A stretch of 64,000 nucleotides of DNA from Trema orientale (GCA_002914845.1 JXTC01000184.1:97941-161940), one strand, 5' to 3'; counted from the first letter of the stretch, positions 45,841 to 59,253 are shown. Numbers and translations: made by a program. The notes: generated by a model from the letters alone, not told the origin.

Positions 45841-45850
45841 AAAAAATGAG

Positions 45851-46771
45851 GACATTAAGATAAATAGTAATAATTTTGACTAAAATAACTTTTTTTTTAG
45901 AGTATTTTGAAAATGATTTTTTTAATAGTGTTTTAATATTTTGTGACTTGTATAAATTTGTTAATATTGATTATAGTCACAAATTAAAAGATTTATCTCT
46001 ACATAATTTGTGACAGTACTAAAAATAAATAGATAGACCTAGTGTCGTGTCTCTTTCTTATCGCACAAATTTAGACATATGCTTGTATTAATCCCAAGCT
46101 TATGAAAGAGAAGAAGATTCTAAAGAATCCTTAAAGTTTAAGAGCAAGACCCATTTTGTCTAATTATTAGTATATCCTCTAAGCAAGACCCATTTCTTCA
46201 ATGAAGTTGTTTCTTATTATTTTTGTTTCCTTCCTCTCCTTATTTCCTTCTTCTCCTTCTTTCAAGGCAGAATGGTATTTTGACTGTACCAACAAAATAA
46301 AAGTGTTATTAAGGACCAGAGGTAGTACTAATCAGAATGCTTCATACTTACGTTTTAAACAATAACAAAGATGGATTTATATTAGTTCCAATGAATTCTT
46401 ATGAGACGATATCACATCTAGGCACCGAACAAAGAAAATCAGAACCAAAATGGTGGTAAAAAAAGTAGTTGCTTAATTTCTAAGCTAGACAAACTAGTGT
46501 CTATATGTATTGTCAACACTTCTTGATGTGGCATTGGTAGAGGAACAAATCTAATTATTGATACCCATCACTTCTACTCAAAGAATTATAGATTGTAAAC
46601 TAATCTATTAAAAAAAGCTATGGATTCATCAATAGCCAAACTCAAGCTCTACCAAAATTATTATTACAGTACCAATTGTGATCGTGACCGAAACTCTAAT
46701 CCATCAAAAGTCTTGTAAAAAAACGTAACTTAATGATAAGCAAAACTGGGGAAAAAAAAATAAAAAATCAT
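45851..46771. other. intergenic, no gene seen
   Basis: AT-rich DNA upstream of the array promoter; no coding or RNA signal recognised. Confidence 0.5.
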
Positions 46772-47131
46772 GGGACCGTTTGGTTCACCCATTCCATTCC
46801 ATTGGAATGGAAAATCCATTTGAATGGGTGTTTGTTTCAACAACTCTAAATTTTCCATTCAAATGGTCTTTTGAAATGAGTGTTTGTTTCAACAATTTAG
46901 TTTTTTCATTCAAATGGTTCATCAGTCATATCAACTATTTGAATGGATTTTTGTGTCTTGGATGAGAATGGATGGGGAGAGGTGTTTTTGAATAGTCCAT
47001 TCCAATACTTCCATTCTAATTATAACCCATTCCACTATTTTTTCCATTCAAATGTCTTCCATTCAAATTATAACCCATTCCACAATTTTCATTCAAATAC
47101 ACACATTCAAATAGGCGAACCAAACGGGGCC
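46772..47131. mobile_element. MITE with GG(G)ACCGTTTGGTTC ends (copy 2)
   Basis: About 360 bp, ends GGGACCGTTTGGTTCACC and GGCGAACCAAACGGGGCC as inverted repeats. The interior of ATTCCATT and TTCAAATGG repeats is homologous to the element at 37244. No clear target duplication by eye, so superfamily (hAT or PIF/Harbinger) is open. Confidence 0.85.
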
Positions 47132-50100
47132 ATCTTTGGGAATAAATCAACAGTGCCCAGCTATGTGAAACACACACAAAAAAAAAAAAATGTGCATAGT
47201 TAAAAAATTTCTCATCTTTCTCACTAAAAATGGTATACACAAAACAATGGCTAATAGATTCAAAGAAAAACCCATAAAGCTAGCAAAAGGCAAAAAATGC
47301 AAAAGTAGCAGCTAGTGCGTTGGATCTGTGAGAGCAAAAAAGATATCTTGGTCTATAATTCTTTCACAAAGTAAATATAGAAGATAATGGTGATATAGTT
47401 CTTGATGGCTGATGGCTGATGGCCATGGACTTTTGAGAGATGCACACAAAAGGGCAAGATTCAAGGAGGAAGAAAAAGAAAATTGCGAGAAGTGGGTCCC
47501 ACTAACTAGTATATGTGATATTATTTTTTTGAATTTATTTTTCATTTTCCAAATTTTTATTTTTTTTTATATTTTTAAAATTGCAATTAAACTCAAAAGG
47601 TGACACGTGTCCTTTGAAGTGTTATTTAACGAAAAAATTTGACGTTTGTAATAAAACTTAGACAGAAAGTATTATGACCGTCAGGCCAAAAAAAAAATTA
47701 GATATTTAAGTGTAAATTTTGACTAAAAAAAGAGACTTTCACCGATTTTCTGAAAAAAAAATAATATTACACTTGGAAGGTTTTCAAGAGTAGTCCACAT
47801 TTTGTTCTCAAAACACAAAAAAAAGAGTGGTCCACATTTTGTTCAATAATCAATATTACTATACACCAAATATTTCAATTATACTTATAACTAAGGAGTT
47901 TTGTAACGTTTGTTTGACGTATTTTAGTCATTTATTTGAGTGAGTTCTACCCTAGTGTGGAGCTAAGACCGGTCAAATGCGTCACGTGTGAATCATCATA
48001 AGACTCGATCACAAATTAACTAGCTTAGCTTTCTAGTTAAAAGTCTAGACCATGGTATTTTAATTACTATTTGATAAAAATGGGTATAGCAACATGGCCT
48101 TAGAAGAGGGCTAAGCTCTCCCTACATAAGCAGTGCTATTGGGCTGCACTATTCCCCAGTTTAACTATATATTCATGAGAAAGTCCCATTTGATAGAGTG
48201 AGACCTACCTTATTAAATTACTGATTGAACTGGGTATCTGTTTTGTTTTTCTTTTTTCTTCAACATAAGAATTGACGGTTGAGATTGAGCCACTGAACTC
48301 CAAAAAGCTGTTAGCGTAAAAACTTGATTGGCCTGCCGAAAGCTGCAGACTCTTAGAAAGTCCAGACTCATATTTTTGCTTGATTTATACTTAAAACTCA
48401 ACTGGTATTGTGTTGGAACATCTACATGTTGATTTGATTTTGACCTAAGGTTACTTTACCTTATTTTTTTTAATATATAATTTAATTGTATTTTTATGCT
48501 AGTTAATGAATGCATTTATCTTTGTAAGTAGTTTTCATTAGGGATGATCTATTTCTCTTGAAATTTTGGCATCGATGAAATTATACGATCTCAAGGACTA
48601 TACTAATCGAACTATAGGATTTTCTGAGAATAAGAGGATAATTTCGTGAGAAAAAAGGATGATCAATTTAGTACAAATGAATAAACTAAATCCACTTTCT
48701 CGAATTCATCATGAAAAAAGATAATAATATCAGAAACAAGAAGTAGAAAATTGTTAAACAAAATTATTTACGTACTAACTAGTAGTTATGCTTGAATAAT
48801 CTTGAAGGTTGAACTAAACTTACAAGTTATAACCGTCCTTACTAAACTATTTCAGAAAGAAAAACGACTATGACAATTTTATTAATCTTCTTTTAAAAGG
48901 AAAATGCTATTTTTTTTTATTTTTTTTTTGCTCTGAGAAAATTCTAAATCTTAGGTAGACCTAGCCCATAACATGACCCTTCAGAAATAAAGAGGACAAA
49001 AGAAATAAAAATGGTAAAGTTGGCCCATAGAATTTTGGGGAGCAAAACATCAGAAGGAAAAGAACAAAAGACAGAAATATTTTAAGCTTTCACCAGCTGA
49101 CAAATTATTTGGCAGCATGGGCCAGTTTTTAAACAATGCACATAGTAAAATGAGTGGATAATATTAAGTGTGCTCCATCTTGTTGAATTTAATCACTATA
49201 ACTATAGATAATATTAATTAGTCCTACCATTTTAGATGGAGTATAATGTCCACACAAGCATATGCAACACTCCTATTAAACACCCCACCCCTCCAACTCC
49301 CAAAAAGTTACATTATCCTTCTTGAGCTTTGTATGTATTGTTGTATTTTATACCGAAGTATAAAAATGGCTTAAAAGCAAGAACTTCTTTTTAATCTTAA
49401 ATCTTCATCTAAAGTTTTCCAAAACCGTTGCAGCAACATCATACTTGCACAATTTTTGTATCTGTTTGACTAGGATCAAGGAAGCTAGCTCATCAAATTC
49501 CAACTTTTAAACTTTAATCACAATTCTTTACCTCTACTTAATCCACTTATTTAGTATCATTTTTATGTTTTGCATTTATGAAATACATTTTGAGGAATTT
49601 AAAAAGTAACAAAATGGTTAAAAAAGTAATTAATGCATACTAAGCTTGAATACTGATGTGTGATTAAAAAAATTAATTCCTTCAGAACTCTGCATTTTGC
49701 CCTGTTCTGGATCTCAAAGTCTTTTATTTAGGCAAAAACTATTTGTTATTGTGCTTAAAGGCCCCTAGACTATAATAAGCATTTCCAAAGGCTTTTGTAT
49801 CTTCACTGGATCTTCATAATGCTAATGTGAAAAATATCAGCTTCTTCCATTTTCTAAAACACTTATCTTACTTTTGAAATTCTGTATTGTGCCTTTTTAA
49901 AATATATAAAAGAAGGCATTTGATTTAGGCTAAAAATTCTTGTTCTTATGCAGAAAAAGTCCCCTAGACTGTAATAAATAATGAAATTCCAAAGCCTTTT
50001 TGCATATTCATTGGATCTTTAAATTAGATGCCCCTTTTCAAGTCTATAATGCTCAAGATTTATCTTGTGAAAAAAAAAAAAAAAAAAACAAAGTTGAAGT

Positions 50101-53100
50101 CATAAGTGATCATTGATCACTATGCTAGTCCAAAGTGCAATCCATGCCAACAAATACTATTTATAAACACACAAAATTTGACAGCATCTATCAGATTTAG
50201 TGCTCCACCAACAGTTTCTGGATTGAAAAAGTTTCTATATACCCCACAAATATCACTATCTACACCATTCTGCAGTCTTGCTAAGTTAGGTCTACAAGAT
50301 TCAACCTTTTTTCTTTTGGTGCTAGAGGCGGCGGAGCCTTTCTAGATCTTCAAATAATTCATGTTTAAGCATATGATTATGTTATGATTATACAAACTTA
50401 TCACTACGATACGCGTGAAGCGGGAAAATTATTTCTTAAATAGAAACTAAACCCAACAATAAAGCAACAATCAAGATTCTTTCAATGTTGTCTAATGAGA
50501 CATTCTTCTTTATCAAAACCCCAATACATTCAAAGGTTGTAGGACTCTCTCGGCTTTTAAAAATAGTTAAAACAAGCAAAAGGGCTTAAGGGTATGCAAG
50601 CATATAACAAAACCAATTATTTTAAACGTACTTTTTGTTTTCACTATGACATACCAAGTATGTGTCACCATGACATAACACGGTAACATCTATACATATT
50701 ATGTAGGTTCGGTAGAGACTAAAGGCATCCTTAATAACATCTATACATATTATGTAGGTTCGGTAGAGACTAAAGCCATCCTTATCTTCTTTCACTCCTC
50801 AACATGGTCAAATAAAGTAGAGTCTAAATCATCTACTTTACCAAGAGAACTTTCAGCCTTTTTGTAGATTAGTAGGCCTCATACAGTCCCCATAGAGGTT
50901 TTGGTTTGTATCTATGTCTATATATATATATATATATGTCTCTATTACTAGCCTTACAAAGCTGCTGTGTCTTGAAGGTTTTGTTTGGCATTATGGAAAC
51001 ATCAAGGAAAATTACTGAGCGTATTTTCTCGACTCTTCTGTCACAAGCGGTTTTGTTTACTAGAACTATTAGAGAATCCCATGATTGTAACTTTGATGTA
51101 ACTTATAAGAGCTTCTGATCAGTTGTGATTTTGAAGTCATGAAGCTTTGAGCTTTTTATAGAGTGTTATGGCAAAGCAGTGCTCACTTTCGTAGATCTGT
51201 CAAGAAAGGGCCGAGTCTCCCATTAATGACTCAATCTTTCTTCTTTTCGAATCAAGTATGAGAGAATCCCATAGTTGATTTTTATGTAAAAATTGTTGTA
51301 AAGAATTATATATATATATATCATGATATTCTGTATTATAAGTTTGCTGGTTGTTCTGTTCAGTCAGGCATGAATATCAGGTGCGCTTTTTCAATAACTT
51401 GATACTTATTGCTATGGAATTTGGATATAGATTATAGGTTGATTTTCTAAGGAATCCTTTGTTAAGTTTTCAACTTTGTTGTTGAAATTTCTTGAAACAT
51501 ATATATGTATTATGTATTTGTATGTGTGTATTATACATATGAATAAAAACCAGACTTTTTTTGTTTCGAGAAAAAGCGGTCTTAAGTAGGAAAGATTATG
51601 AGAAGCACTATCCTAATTTTGGTGTTTCGGTATTGTAAATCACTTCTTTTTTTCCTTCCCTCTTCGGATTAGGTTCATTTGGGTCGGATATGAGAAATGT
51701 CATAGATACCAAGTGCGTGATAATTGACTTGTTATTTTGTAATAAATGTTATGATTTTCATGGTTATTTTATAAGTGGGGAAAAACTTAACTAAATGAAC
51801 CAAAAACCATTTGAGAGAGAACAAAAATGAATATTATGCAACAGATAGAAAATCAATAGCAATCTGAAACTTTCTGTTGAAGAAAAGTACAAAGAGAGTG
51901 CTATTCTTATTCATGTCCTTTAATTAAATACAAACATGGGTGTTAGAGAACTTAATAATACTGGTAACAACCTGGCTACTTTGTATATAAGACTCATCAG
52001 TATGCCAAGTGCGGTGTCAAATGATCGAGTCATCATAACTTTGGACTATACCAATGTGAATGTATGCCTTCAGATATCTAATAATAGATTCAAGAGAATT
52101 ATCTAAAGCTTTTACATCGAAATATTAAGAAACGTGATTAATGAGTTGTATTTTTCAGTTAGTATCATTAGATTTATTTTTTCCGAAGTTTTATTTCTCT
52201 TTTATTTTTATTTTTATTTTTTTGTAAAAAAGATGATTTGAACGTGCGAAAGTGGACCTTAATCACTGAAAAATGTCTACAGTGGACTTATAGACTAGAA
52301 AATGGACGAGAGAAAATTGGTAGAATGAAAATTGGAAGAATCTTACCTTAGCAAGGAGAAAGAAAATAAATTTATTTCCTTTGTCTGGTATTGTAGGTAG
52401 TTTTTTTATTTGTTTTCATCTTTTTTTTTAATTAATTAATTAGTGCAATCAATCTCTACAAACATTTAATATCCAAATTATAATATTTTCTCTCTAAAAA
52501 CATGTGACGAAACAAAAGGAGGAAAAGTAAACTAAGTTTGGTTTGCAGCTCTCTGTCTAGGTTGAAAAGCCTGTTTGGTATTATTTTCTGCTTTCTGTTC
52601 TCAAAATTATATTTCAAAGATGAGAATAAGAACTATTTTTTGTTGTTTTAAAAAAACACTAGATGTTTAGCAAATATTTTTTAAAATTAATTTATAAGAA
52701 AAAAAATAGATGAACATAAAAACAAATTATATGTATTGTGAAAAATATATATATTTAGAGAAAGAGTCAAGAAAGAGTGAGGAGATAAAAATTTAAGTAA
52801 GAGAATGGGATGCGAGAAAATATGAATAAGAGAGAACAAGGAGATATAAAGTGCTGAGAGAGAACGAAGGAAGAGAAATTAATAAAAGCACACAAAAAGA
52901 GAGAGAGTGATAAGAATACACGATGAGAGAGAATAAAGATAGAAAAATCATAACAGACAAAGTAGGTTGTTTTTAAATTATTTTATGTATTTTTAAGTTA
53001 AGATTTAATATGTCAAATTAGATGGAATAAGACATATGATCATTTTTTATGACTATAGTTTATGGTCTCATTTGTTAGTAACTGCTTATCATTAATTATT

Positions 53101-54658
53101 TGACAAATTATGTTCTTTAGGTAGATGATGAATTTTGTAAGTTAGAAGGATATCTCATCATTCAACAAATTATTGATAATATCTAACTCCTTCAAAATCC
53201 AAAGTTATTTATGTTTTGCATAGGCATTATCATTTTTTATCCTATTTTAAAACTCATAGTAAAATATGAGTCAAACTACAACTCATTTACAAAAAATGAA
53301 AAAAAAAATCTTTCTTTTTAATGAAAATTTGAAGGGATAATGATATCAAAATATCTTAATTTTAACTTTTTGGCAAACCATACCCTAGCTTTTGAACTCT
53401 TTCATATTAATACCCTGATTTTTGAATTTCTACAATTTATTAAACTAACTTGTAAAATCATAGAAATTAATACCTTAACTTTTGAAATATGTAAATTAAT
53501 ATCATGATATTTGAAATTCCTACAAAATTGTAGGAGTGATGCCCAATTAACCTATTTTAATAGCAACATGATGGTCTTACCCCTCATTAACTTAATAAAA
53601 ACTTATTAAATACTAGAATTTCTGAAAAATATTTTGTTACTATTTATTTAACTTTTTATTTAAAAAAGAAAATAAAACATTAGAATGAGAGGTATAATCA
53701 TATTTGAGTTTGAAAAACCAGATTTGATTATGACGACTCACCTTACTCTGGCTCTAATGATCTAATCGTGATGACGATTAATAGAGGAGACTGTTGAAGA
53801 AACTTAAGAGTAGCCATGATTCAAAGAGAAGAAGATTTGGGCTCTTGATCAGGGTATTTTGGTAAATTAAGATAGGTAACATGGCACTAAGGCTATTTTT
53901 TGTAAATATTTTTGAGGAAGATATTTTTATCATCACGAGATTATTATTAGTTGACCCACTGAGGTAATTCTCTTTTCTTTTCTTTTTTTTTTTCAGAATT
54001 ATATTTGTATGTATACATATTTATAGCTGTCTATTTGAATTTTCATATTTTTGGTTGTTTTGTGCTTATGTTTCCTTTGTAGTTTTACCTTAAAGTTGGA
54101 CGATTATCTTATTATTATTTTTTAAAACAAAGATATTAAAATAGGAAAAAAGAATTAAAAATTCAATTTTTTGGGTTTATATGGGCCAAACTGACCGACA
54201 GTTCTTAAAAGACTATGAAAAGAAAAATCAAAAGTATTTCAAATTAAAGCAACATATTTTGACCAAACTATGAGTCTATTTTTTCTCCCTCTTGTTTACC
54301 GGGTCCATTGAGGAAGTTCCATAAAACCGACCGATGATCACCTACATACTACATTAAATCTTATTATTGTTTTTGAACTATTTTAATAAAATTTGACAAT
54401 CTTTCTAAAATAAGGAAAATAATATCGGAGATAAATTGATGGGATGGAAATTCTTCTTTGACCCTACAAAAGGTTCCATGGCCCGCCTTTTTTTTGGGGG
54501 GTAAAGGTAGTTTAGTAATCAAGAACCTCATCAAATTTTTGGTCATTTTTTTTTTCAATTCGTAGAATTAATATTTAGTGAGTCCCACTTATTTTGTGTT
54601 AATCCAGTGGACCAAAACTATTATTAACACGTTCAATATTCAACAAGGTCCATTTGGG
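47132..54658. other. 7.5 kb gene-poor intergenic DNA
   Basis: No frame with family motifs. Short frames near 48213-48401, 50106-50345 and 50906-51118 have no recognisable similarity. GA-rich stretch at 52750-52950. TA runs near 50920 and 51310. A 51-bp tandem duplication lies at 50684-50785. Confidence 0.55.
50684..50785. repeat. two 51-bp tandem copies
   Basis: TAACATCTATACATATTATG with TAGGTTCGGTAGAGACTAAA is repeated at 50684 and 50735 with one difference (GGCATCC versus GCCATCC). Confidence 0.9.
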
Positions 54659-55264
54659 ATAAGTGTTATGCGATCTTAAGATTGGTCAACAATTGAGGAA
54701 GTCAACAGTCAGGTGCATCAGGTCGCATAAGTGTTCTCTTAATTAAAATGCGACCTCGTCCGAATACGATAGATGCGACCAGTATGAAAATGAAACTGGT
54801 TCAGGCTTCATCAAACGGGTAATTAACATAGAAAAGGAAACAAGTTTCAGAATGGAGATCGAGTAATCCCTTTGTTTAATTGAAGATGTTACCCGATTCT
54901 ATGTTTACCTAAAATTGTATTTCTGATTATACACTTACTCGTCTATGTAATTAGGAAGTTTTGAGCCATCCTCATCTATATAAAGGTGGCTTAGTCTCAT
55001 TATAAGGTACGACACACACTTTTTAAAAAACACTTCATTACGTTCTGTAATTCTCTCGGCTCTCATCTTGAGACTTGGAGAAATTCTTGTAATTCTCCAG
55101 AAAATAGTGAAAGACAGTGGATGTAGGCCTATCTTTTTTGGGGCTGAACCACTATAAAACTCTTGTCTCTTTATTTGCTTTGATTAATTATCCCTTTTCA
55201 CACACGAGCCACATCTTGCAATCTCTTAAAGTTTACTGTTGACAAAACCTCCGTCAACAATAAG
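54659..55264 (+). mobile_element. solo LTR with 5-bp target duplication
   Basis: TGTTATGCGATC begins at 54664 and CCGTCAACA ends at 55259, a 596-bp LTR with TGTT/AACA termini, flanked on both sides by ATAAG (54659-54663 and 55260-55264). A TATA box (CTATATAAAGG) lies near 54977, as expected for the U3-R border. No internal retroelement DNA is present, so internal sequence was lost by LTR-LTR recombination. It is unrelated to the copia LTR at 2160. Confidence 0.85.
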
Positions 55265-55732
55265 TATTAAAAAAATCTTTTTAGAAAAGTTAGTGAATTT
55301 ATACTTTCTTGAAAAAAAAAAAAGAAAAGTCTTTTAAAAAGAAGAAGATCTTATGAGTATTCACTAAATACTCTAAAAAGTAATTTTTGAGCTTTTAAAG
55401 ATGTTTGAAATAAAAAGAGGAATTTAGTTACAGTTTCTTTCTTCCACTGAATAAAGCATTTTATTTTTATACTTGTTGTTTCTAGTCTAATTATAAGGCT
55501 ACGATAATAATACTTCTAATAATATGAGTTGGGCTCTAATCCCTGATAACAATTGGTAAAAGGAAAAATACAAGAATTATAGTGTGTACATCTCGCATCA
55601 TTATGTGATACAATATAATCGAATTAAAATTCGTAATGCTAAGCATTGGTATTGCCTAATAGATTTATTCAAGAAATTACATAAACATATATTGTTCTTG
55701 TAAGATTCTATCAGACTATGACATTATCTATC
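55265..55732. other. intergenic, no gene seen
   Basis: AT-rich spacer between the solo LTR and a foldback element; nothing recognised. Confidence 0.5.
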
Positions 55733-56190
55733 AGGGTTAATGGCACAAATGTGTCCTTAATTATCTTATTTGTGGCAATTTAGTTATCAAAATTTTAATT
55801 ATCACAACTAGGCCCCTGAATTTTCTAATTTATAAAAATTTAGTCCATGTACTGTCTAAAATATAACCTGCTGTTAAATATTTGACCAAAAATACATAGT
55901 TTCTTTAAATTTGTAGTTCTAAAAACCCTCAATAATGCGAAGATTATATATTTTCTTTTCTCTAAATCCTTTTGTTCAGTTTATTTTCCTTTAAATATAC
56001 TTTTAGATGCTACAACGTGCTACTCACGTGTGTTTTTTGTCAGAAATTTAACAATAGGTTACAATTTAGACAGTCCAAGGGCCAAATTACTAAAATCAGA
56101 AAATTCAAGGGCTTAATTATTGTAATTGAAATTTTTGGGACCAAATTGCCATAAATTGGATACTTCAGGGACCATTGTGCCGTAAACCTT
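55733..56190. mobile_element. foldback MITE, about 460 bp
   Basis: Left arm AGGGTTAATGGCACAAATGT and following TTGTGGCAATTTAGT are mirrored on the right by ACCAAATTGCCATAAATTGG and GGGACCATTGTGCCGTAAAC. Long imperfect inverted arms of over 150 bp and a short central loop with no coding frame. A common class of plant foldback element. Confidence 0.75.
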
Positions 56191-56449
56191 ATATATCATA
56201 ATCTAATAGCAATTTTGTAGTTTATGCGAATATATTCCTTTGAAATAACCCAAAAACTCAATAAATTTAGATTAAAAGATGGATCCTGCTCATATAAATA
56301 AATTAGATATATACTTACATATTGTTTGTATTGGATCACTTTAAAAAGAGATTTTGGCGATATTGACTAATACCATCACAAAACTTGTCTAGGCATCTTT
56401 TATATAAATATATATATATTTCCATTTTATTGCCCTTTTTCCAATATAT

Positions 56450-57335
56450 ATATGGGTCATGTTTTAATAGAGATTTTTATTTTTCTCCATTGATGGGTAC
56501 TTTCATTTGGACCATTGGATTTTGATCTGATGGTTATAATGATATTAGTAATTTTATCAAAAAATAAAATATAATTAATACATATATAAATATGGAAAGC
56601 TATTTATGACTTAAAAAATTGGTAATCTATATGTGATCTATGAGTTGGAATTTTTTTTTTCTAATCCCTTTTTCCATTGTTTTTTTCTTTTTTTCATTCT
56701 ATTATTTATTTTTATTAAAAAAAATAAAAAAACAACTAACCTTATATATATTTTAGATACTTTTTTTTTCCTAAAGGACTAATTGTATATATACTAAATT
56801 TTTCACTAAAAAACGAGTCCTTCTTTTTTATAATTTCAAAACTAACATTATATATCTCCTCAAAAAAAAAAAAAAACTAATGTTATGTATATATTCTAAA
56901 AAAAAATAACTAACTGTTAATATAAAACTATTAAATACTAATTTTTTTATCAAAACTTTTTCTTAAAAAAATACATTCTTTCTTTTTTATAATTTCAAAA
57001 CTAACGTTATTCCCTTTCAAAAAAAAAATACTAACGTTACATCCTATTTAAAAAAAAAAAACAAAACTAACATTATTTATATTCTCAAAAAAATTACTTA
57101 TTCATATTAGTAGCATAATATGTTCAGATTAAATGAAATTTAAAAAATTAAACTTATAAGTGAAAATCAAAAAAGAAAAGAAATAAATAAAAAAGAAAAA
57201 TATTTGAATAAAACATTAATTGATCAAATAATGGAAATAGATGAAATTACTTACTATTGTAGGTCATATTCAACTTGATAATCTTACCCATCCATGAAGC
57301 AAAAACAAAGATCTCCATTGAAACATTACCCTATA
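56450..57335. mobile_element. TIR element, about 890 bp, non-coding
   Basis: Left end GGGTCATGTTTTAATAGAGA and right end (reversed) GGGTAATGTTTCAATGGAGA form inverted repeats of about 26 bp in TATATA flanks. The interior has an array of diverged AACTAACGTTAT-plus-poly-A units (56720-57090). No transposase. Confidence 0.6.
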
Positions 57336-58496
57336 TATATATATATAAAGAAATGCTATAATTCAACACGGAAGAAAATGTAATCCAAGAGCGAGAAAGA
57401 AAACGTGGAACCACATAAAAATGTCACCTTATGTGGATATCTACAACTTGATCCTCTCCATCCTAATATTATAAATATTAAATTTTTTATGAGTATAATA
57501 TAGTATAATGTATGTACGCTATATGCTAAAACAAGTTGTGGATCCAGTGAGCTATATGAATCATCTCCTAAAGCTGGTCCATACACTATACACCCAAAAA
57601 AAGCAAATAAATAGTACAATTGTAAATGGCGTTACTTTGTGTAATTTGATTCTAATAAATCAAATTAATAATGTATCTCATAGACTCATAATATTCCTTT
57701 TTTGGATTATCGAAAGAGAGAACCAAAAAGAGAAGTATCACAGTTTTCACTAAAGTTATTTCTTTCCCATGCATTTAATAATCTCTGTCATAATAAATAT
57801 TTTAGAAGATGCCCTTTTAGAAGATTTACGTTTTTTCTTTCCTTCTCAAGGAGATGTACAAAATTATCATTATTTTTGGTAAGGAAATGTAGATATATTG
57901 TATACATGCATTGACGCAATTGTCATTTTGGCATTTTGGCCGAGGTCAGTTATCCTAATAGGTCGTAATGAGAAACGAAATATATATATATATATATATA
58001 TGAGAGTTCTAGTATAAGAAGGACAAAAATTATTCTATATATAGGAGCGGTTTTTTGTTCCAATCGGACGACTTGTAAAAGATCTAATTTTAAAAGGATT
58101 TGTTATAACATGAGCATCACCATACAGTATCATTATTCTATAGAGTGTTTCTTATCGTGTGTTCCCACTCTCTAGCATTTTTTGTGTTTTTCCAAAATTA
58201 TTTCTCTCCTCCTGGTTTTATGGGGTCTCATTTTTTTTTTTTTTGGGAGTGAAGATCGTGTTTTCTTTTTCATTTTTTTCTTTAATATTAGCAGATGGTG
58301 AATACTTTTTTTTTGTGGCCAAATCATGTGTTTTTTCTTTTAATAAATCCTAGAAACGTGGGAAAGATATAGGAATAATGTTCCTATGTGGCAATGAGTA
58401 TGTTATAACAAATCTTTCATAAATTGTCTGATTAGAAAAAAATTTCTCTTACATGTAAGAGTGTTTTTGCCCCTCCTTAATTCATACTAGTCGTTA
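57336..58496. other. intergenic, no gene seen
   Basis: AT-rich, TA run at 57980-58001, pyrimidine-rich frame near 58159-58353 without protein features. Confidence 0.5.
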
Positions 58497-59253
58497 TACC
58501 GCGTTTTGCCCGAGTTGTATTAATATTGCATACATTAAGCCTAATGTATAATTAAGTTCAATGTATTTAAACATTAAAAAATATATTTATCTCTATATTT
58601 ATTTTGATGAGACGAATGTAGCACAACCATTTATTCGATGAATTAAATTTATTATAAACTATCATTAATATTAAATTAAATACAATATTATATAATACAT
58701 GTATATATTACAACCAATCATAGCAAAGAAAAATAATGATAGCACCAATCATATCATGAAAAAATTAGGATTTTTCTAAAAATTTTAAAAATAGCATAAT
58801 GATCAAAGATATAGTTAGGTTCAATGTATTTCAACATCAAAAAATATATTTATCTCTTTATTTATTTTGATGAGACGAATGTAACACAACTTTTTGACGT
58901 TCGATGAACTAAATTTAATATAAGTAATCATTAATATTAAATTAAATATAATATTTTATAAAACATTAAATTATGTTTTTATCTCTCTCTATATTTATTT
59001 TGATGAGACGAATGTAGCACAATCATTTGTTGGATTCGATGAACTAAATTTATTATAAGATATCATTAATATTAAATTAAATATAATATTATATAATACA
59101 TATATATATTACAACCAATCATAGCAAAGAAAAATAATGATAGGACCAATCATATCATGAAAAAATTAGGATTTTTCTAAAAATTTTAAAATAAAATAAT
59201 GATCAAAAAAGCTATCAGAGTTTTGAGCTTCAGGCTTAATATATATATATAGA
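58497..59253 (-). mobile_element. non-autonomous Helitron with both termini
   Basis: Read on the minus strand the element starts TCTATATATATATATTAAGC (59253) and ends GGTATAACGACTAG (58497). The base before the 5' end is A and the base after CTAG is T, the AT insertion site of Helitrons. A GC-rich, partly decayed hairpin-like GGGCAAAACGCGG precedes the CTAG end. The 757-bp body has three diverged copies of TTTTGATGAGACGAATGTAG. No Rep/helicase coding. Confidence 0.8.

Larger units (their letters stand above)
32560..45850 (-). repeat. tandem locus of C/D-type RNA modules (about three units)
   Basis: No credible protein frame spans this 13 kb, yet short sequence blocks recur in fixed orientation. 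The block CCCTCAGATCTCATAGCT (plus strand; variants differ at 1-2 bases) starts near 33013, 34634, 35524, 36249, 37756, 38664, 39513, 40224, 41111, 42346, 43145, 43638, 44499 and 45282. A second block, TTTCTAGGCTGCATTTCC with GAGCCCAGTGCAT, recurs six times plus fragments. Module order (D, B copies interspersed with A, then C) is repeated roughly at 45.8-41.4, 41.3-36.8 and 36.7-32.5 kb, so whole units were duplicated. A promoter-like sequence at the right-hand end implies transcription on the minus strand. Function as an ncRNA host locus is inferred. Confidence 0.8.

Noticed and set aside
32560-45850. CRISPR-like or satellite array
   Set aside because: Spacing is irregular (about 0.5-1.6 kb), the genome is eukaryotic, and the blocks carry paired, compensating changes.
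50906-51118. 70-codon frame as a small secreted peptide gene
   Set aside because: The hydrophobic start comes from a TA/CT repeat, there is no cleavage motif or conserved C-terminal peptide, and no family match.
53330-53600. Possible foldback element with TTTTGAA repeats
   Set aside because: Repeated short motifs are present, but no paired termini could be located.
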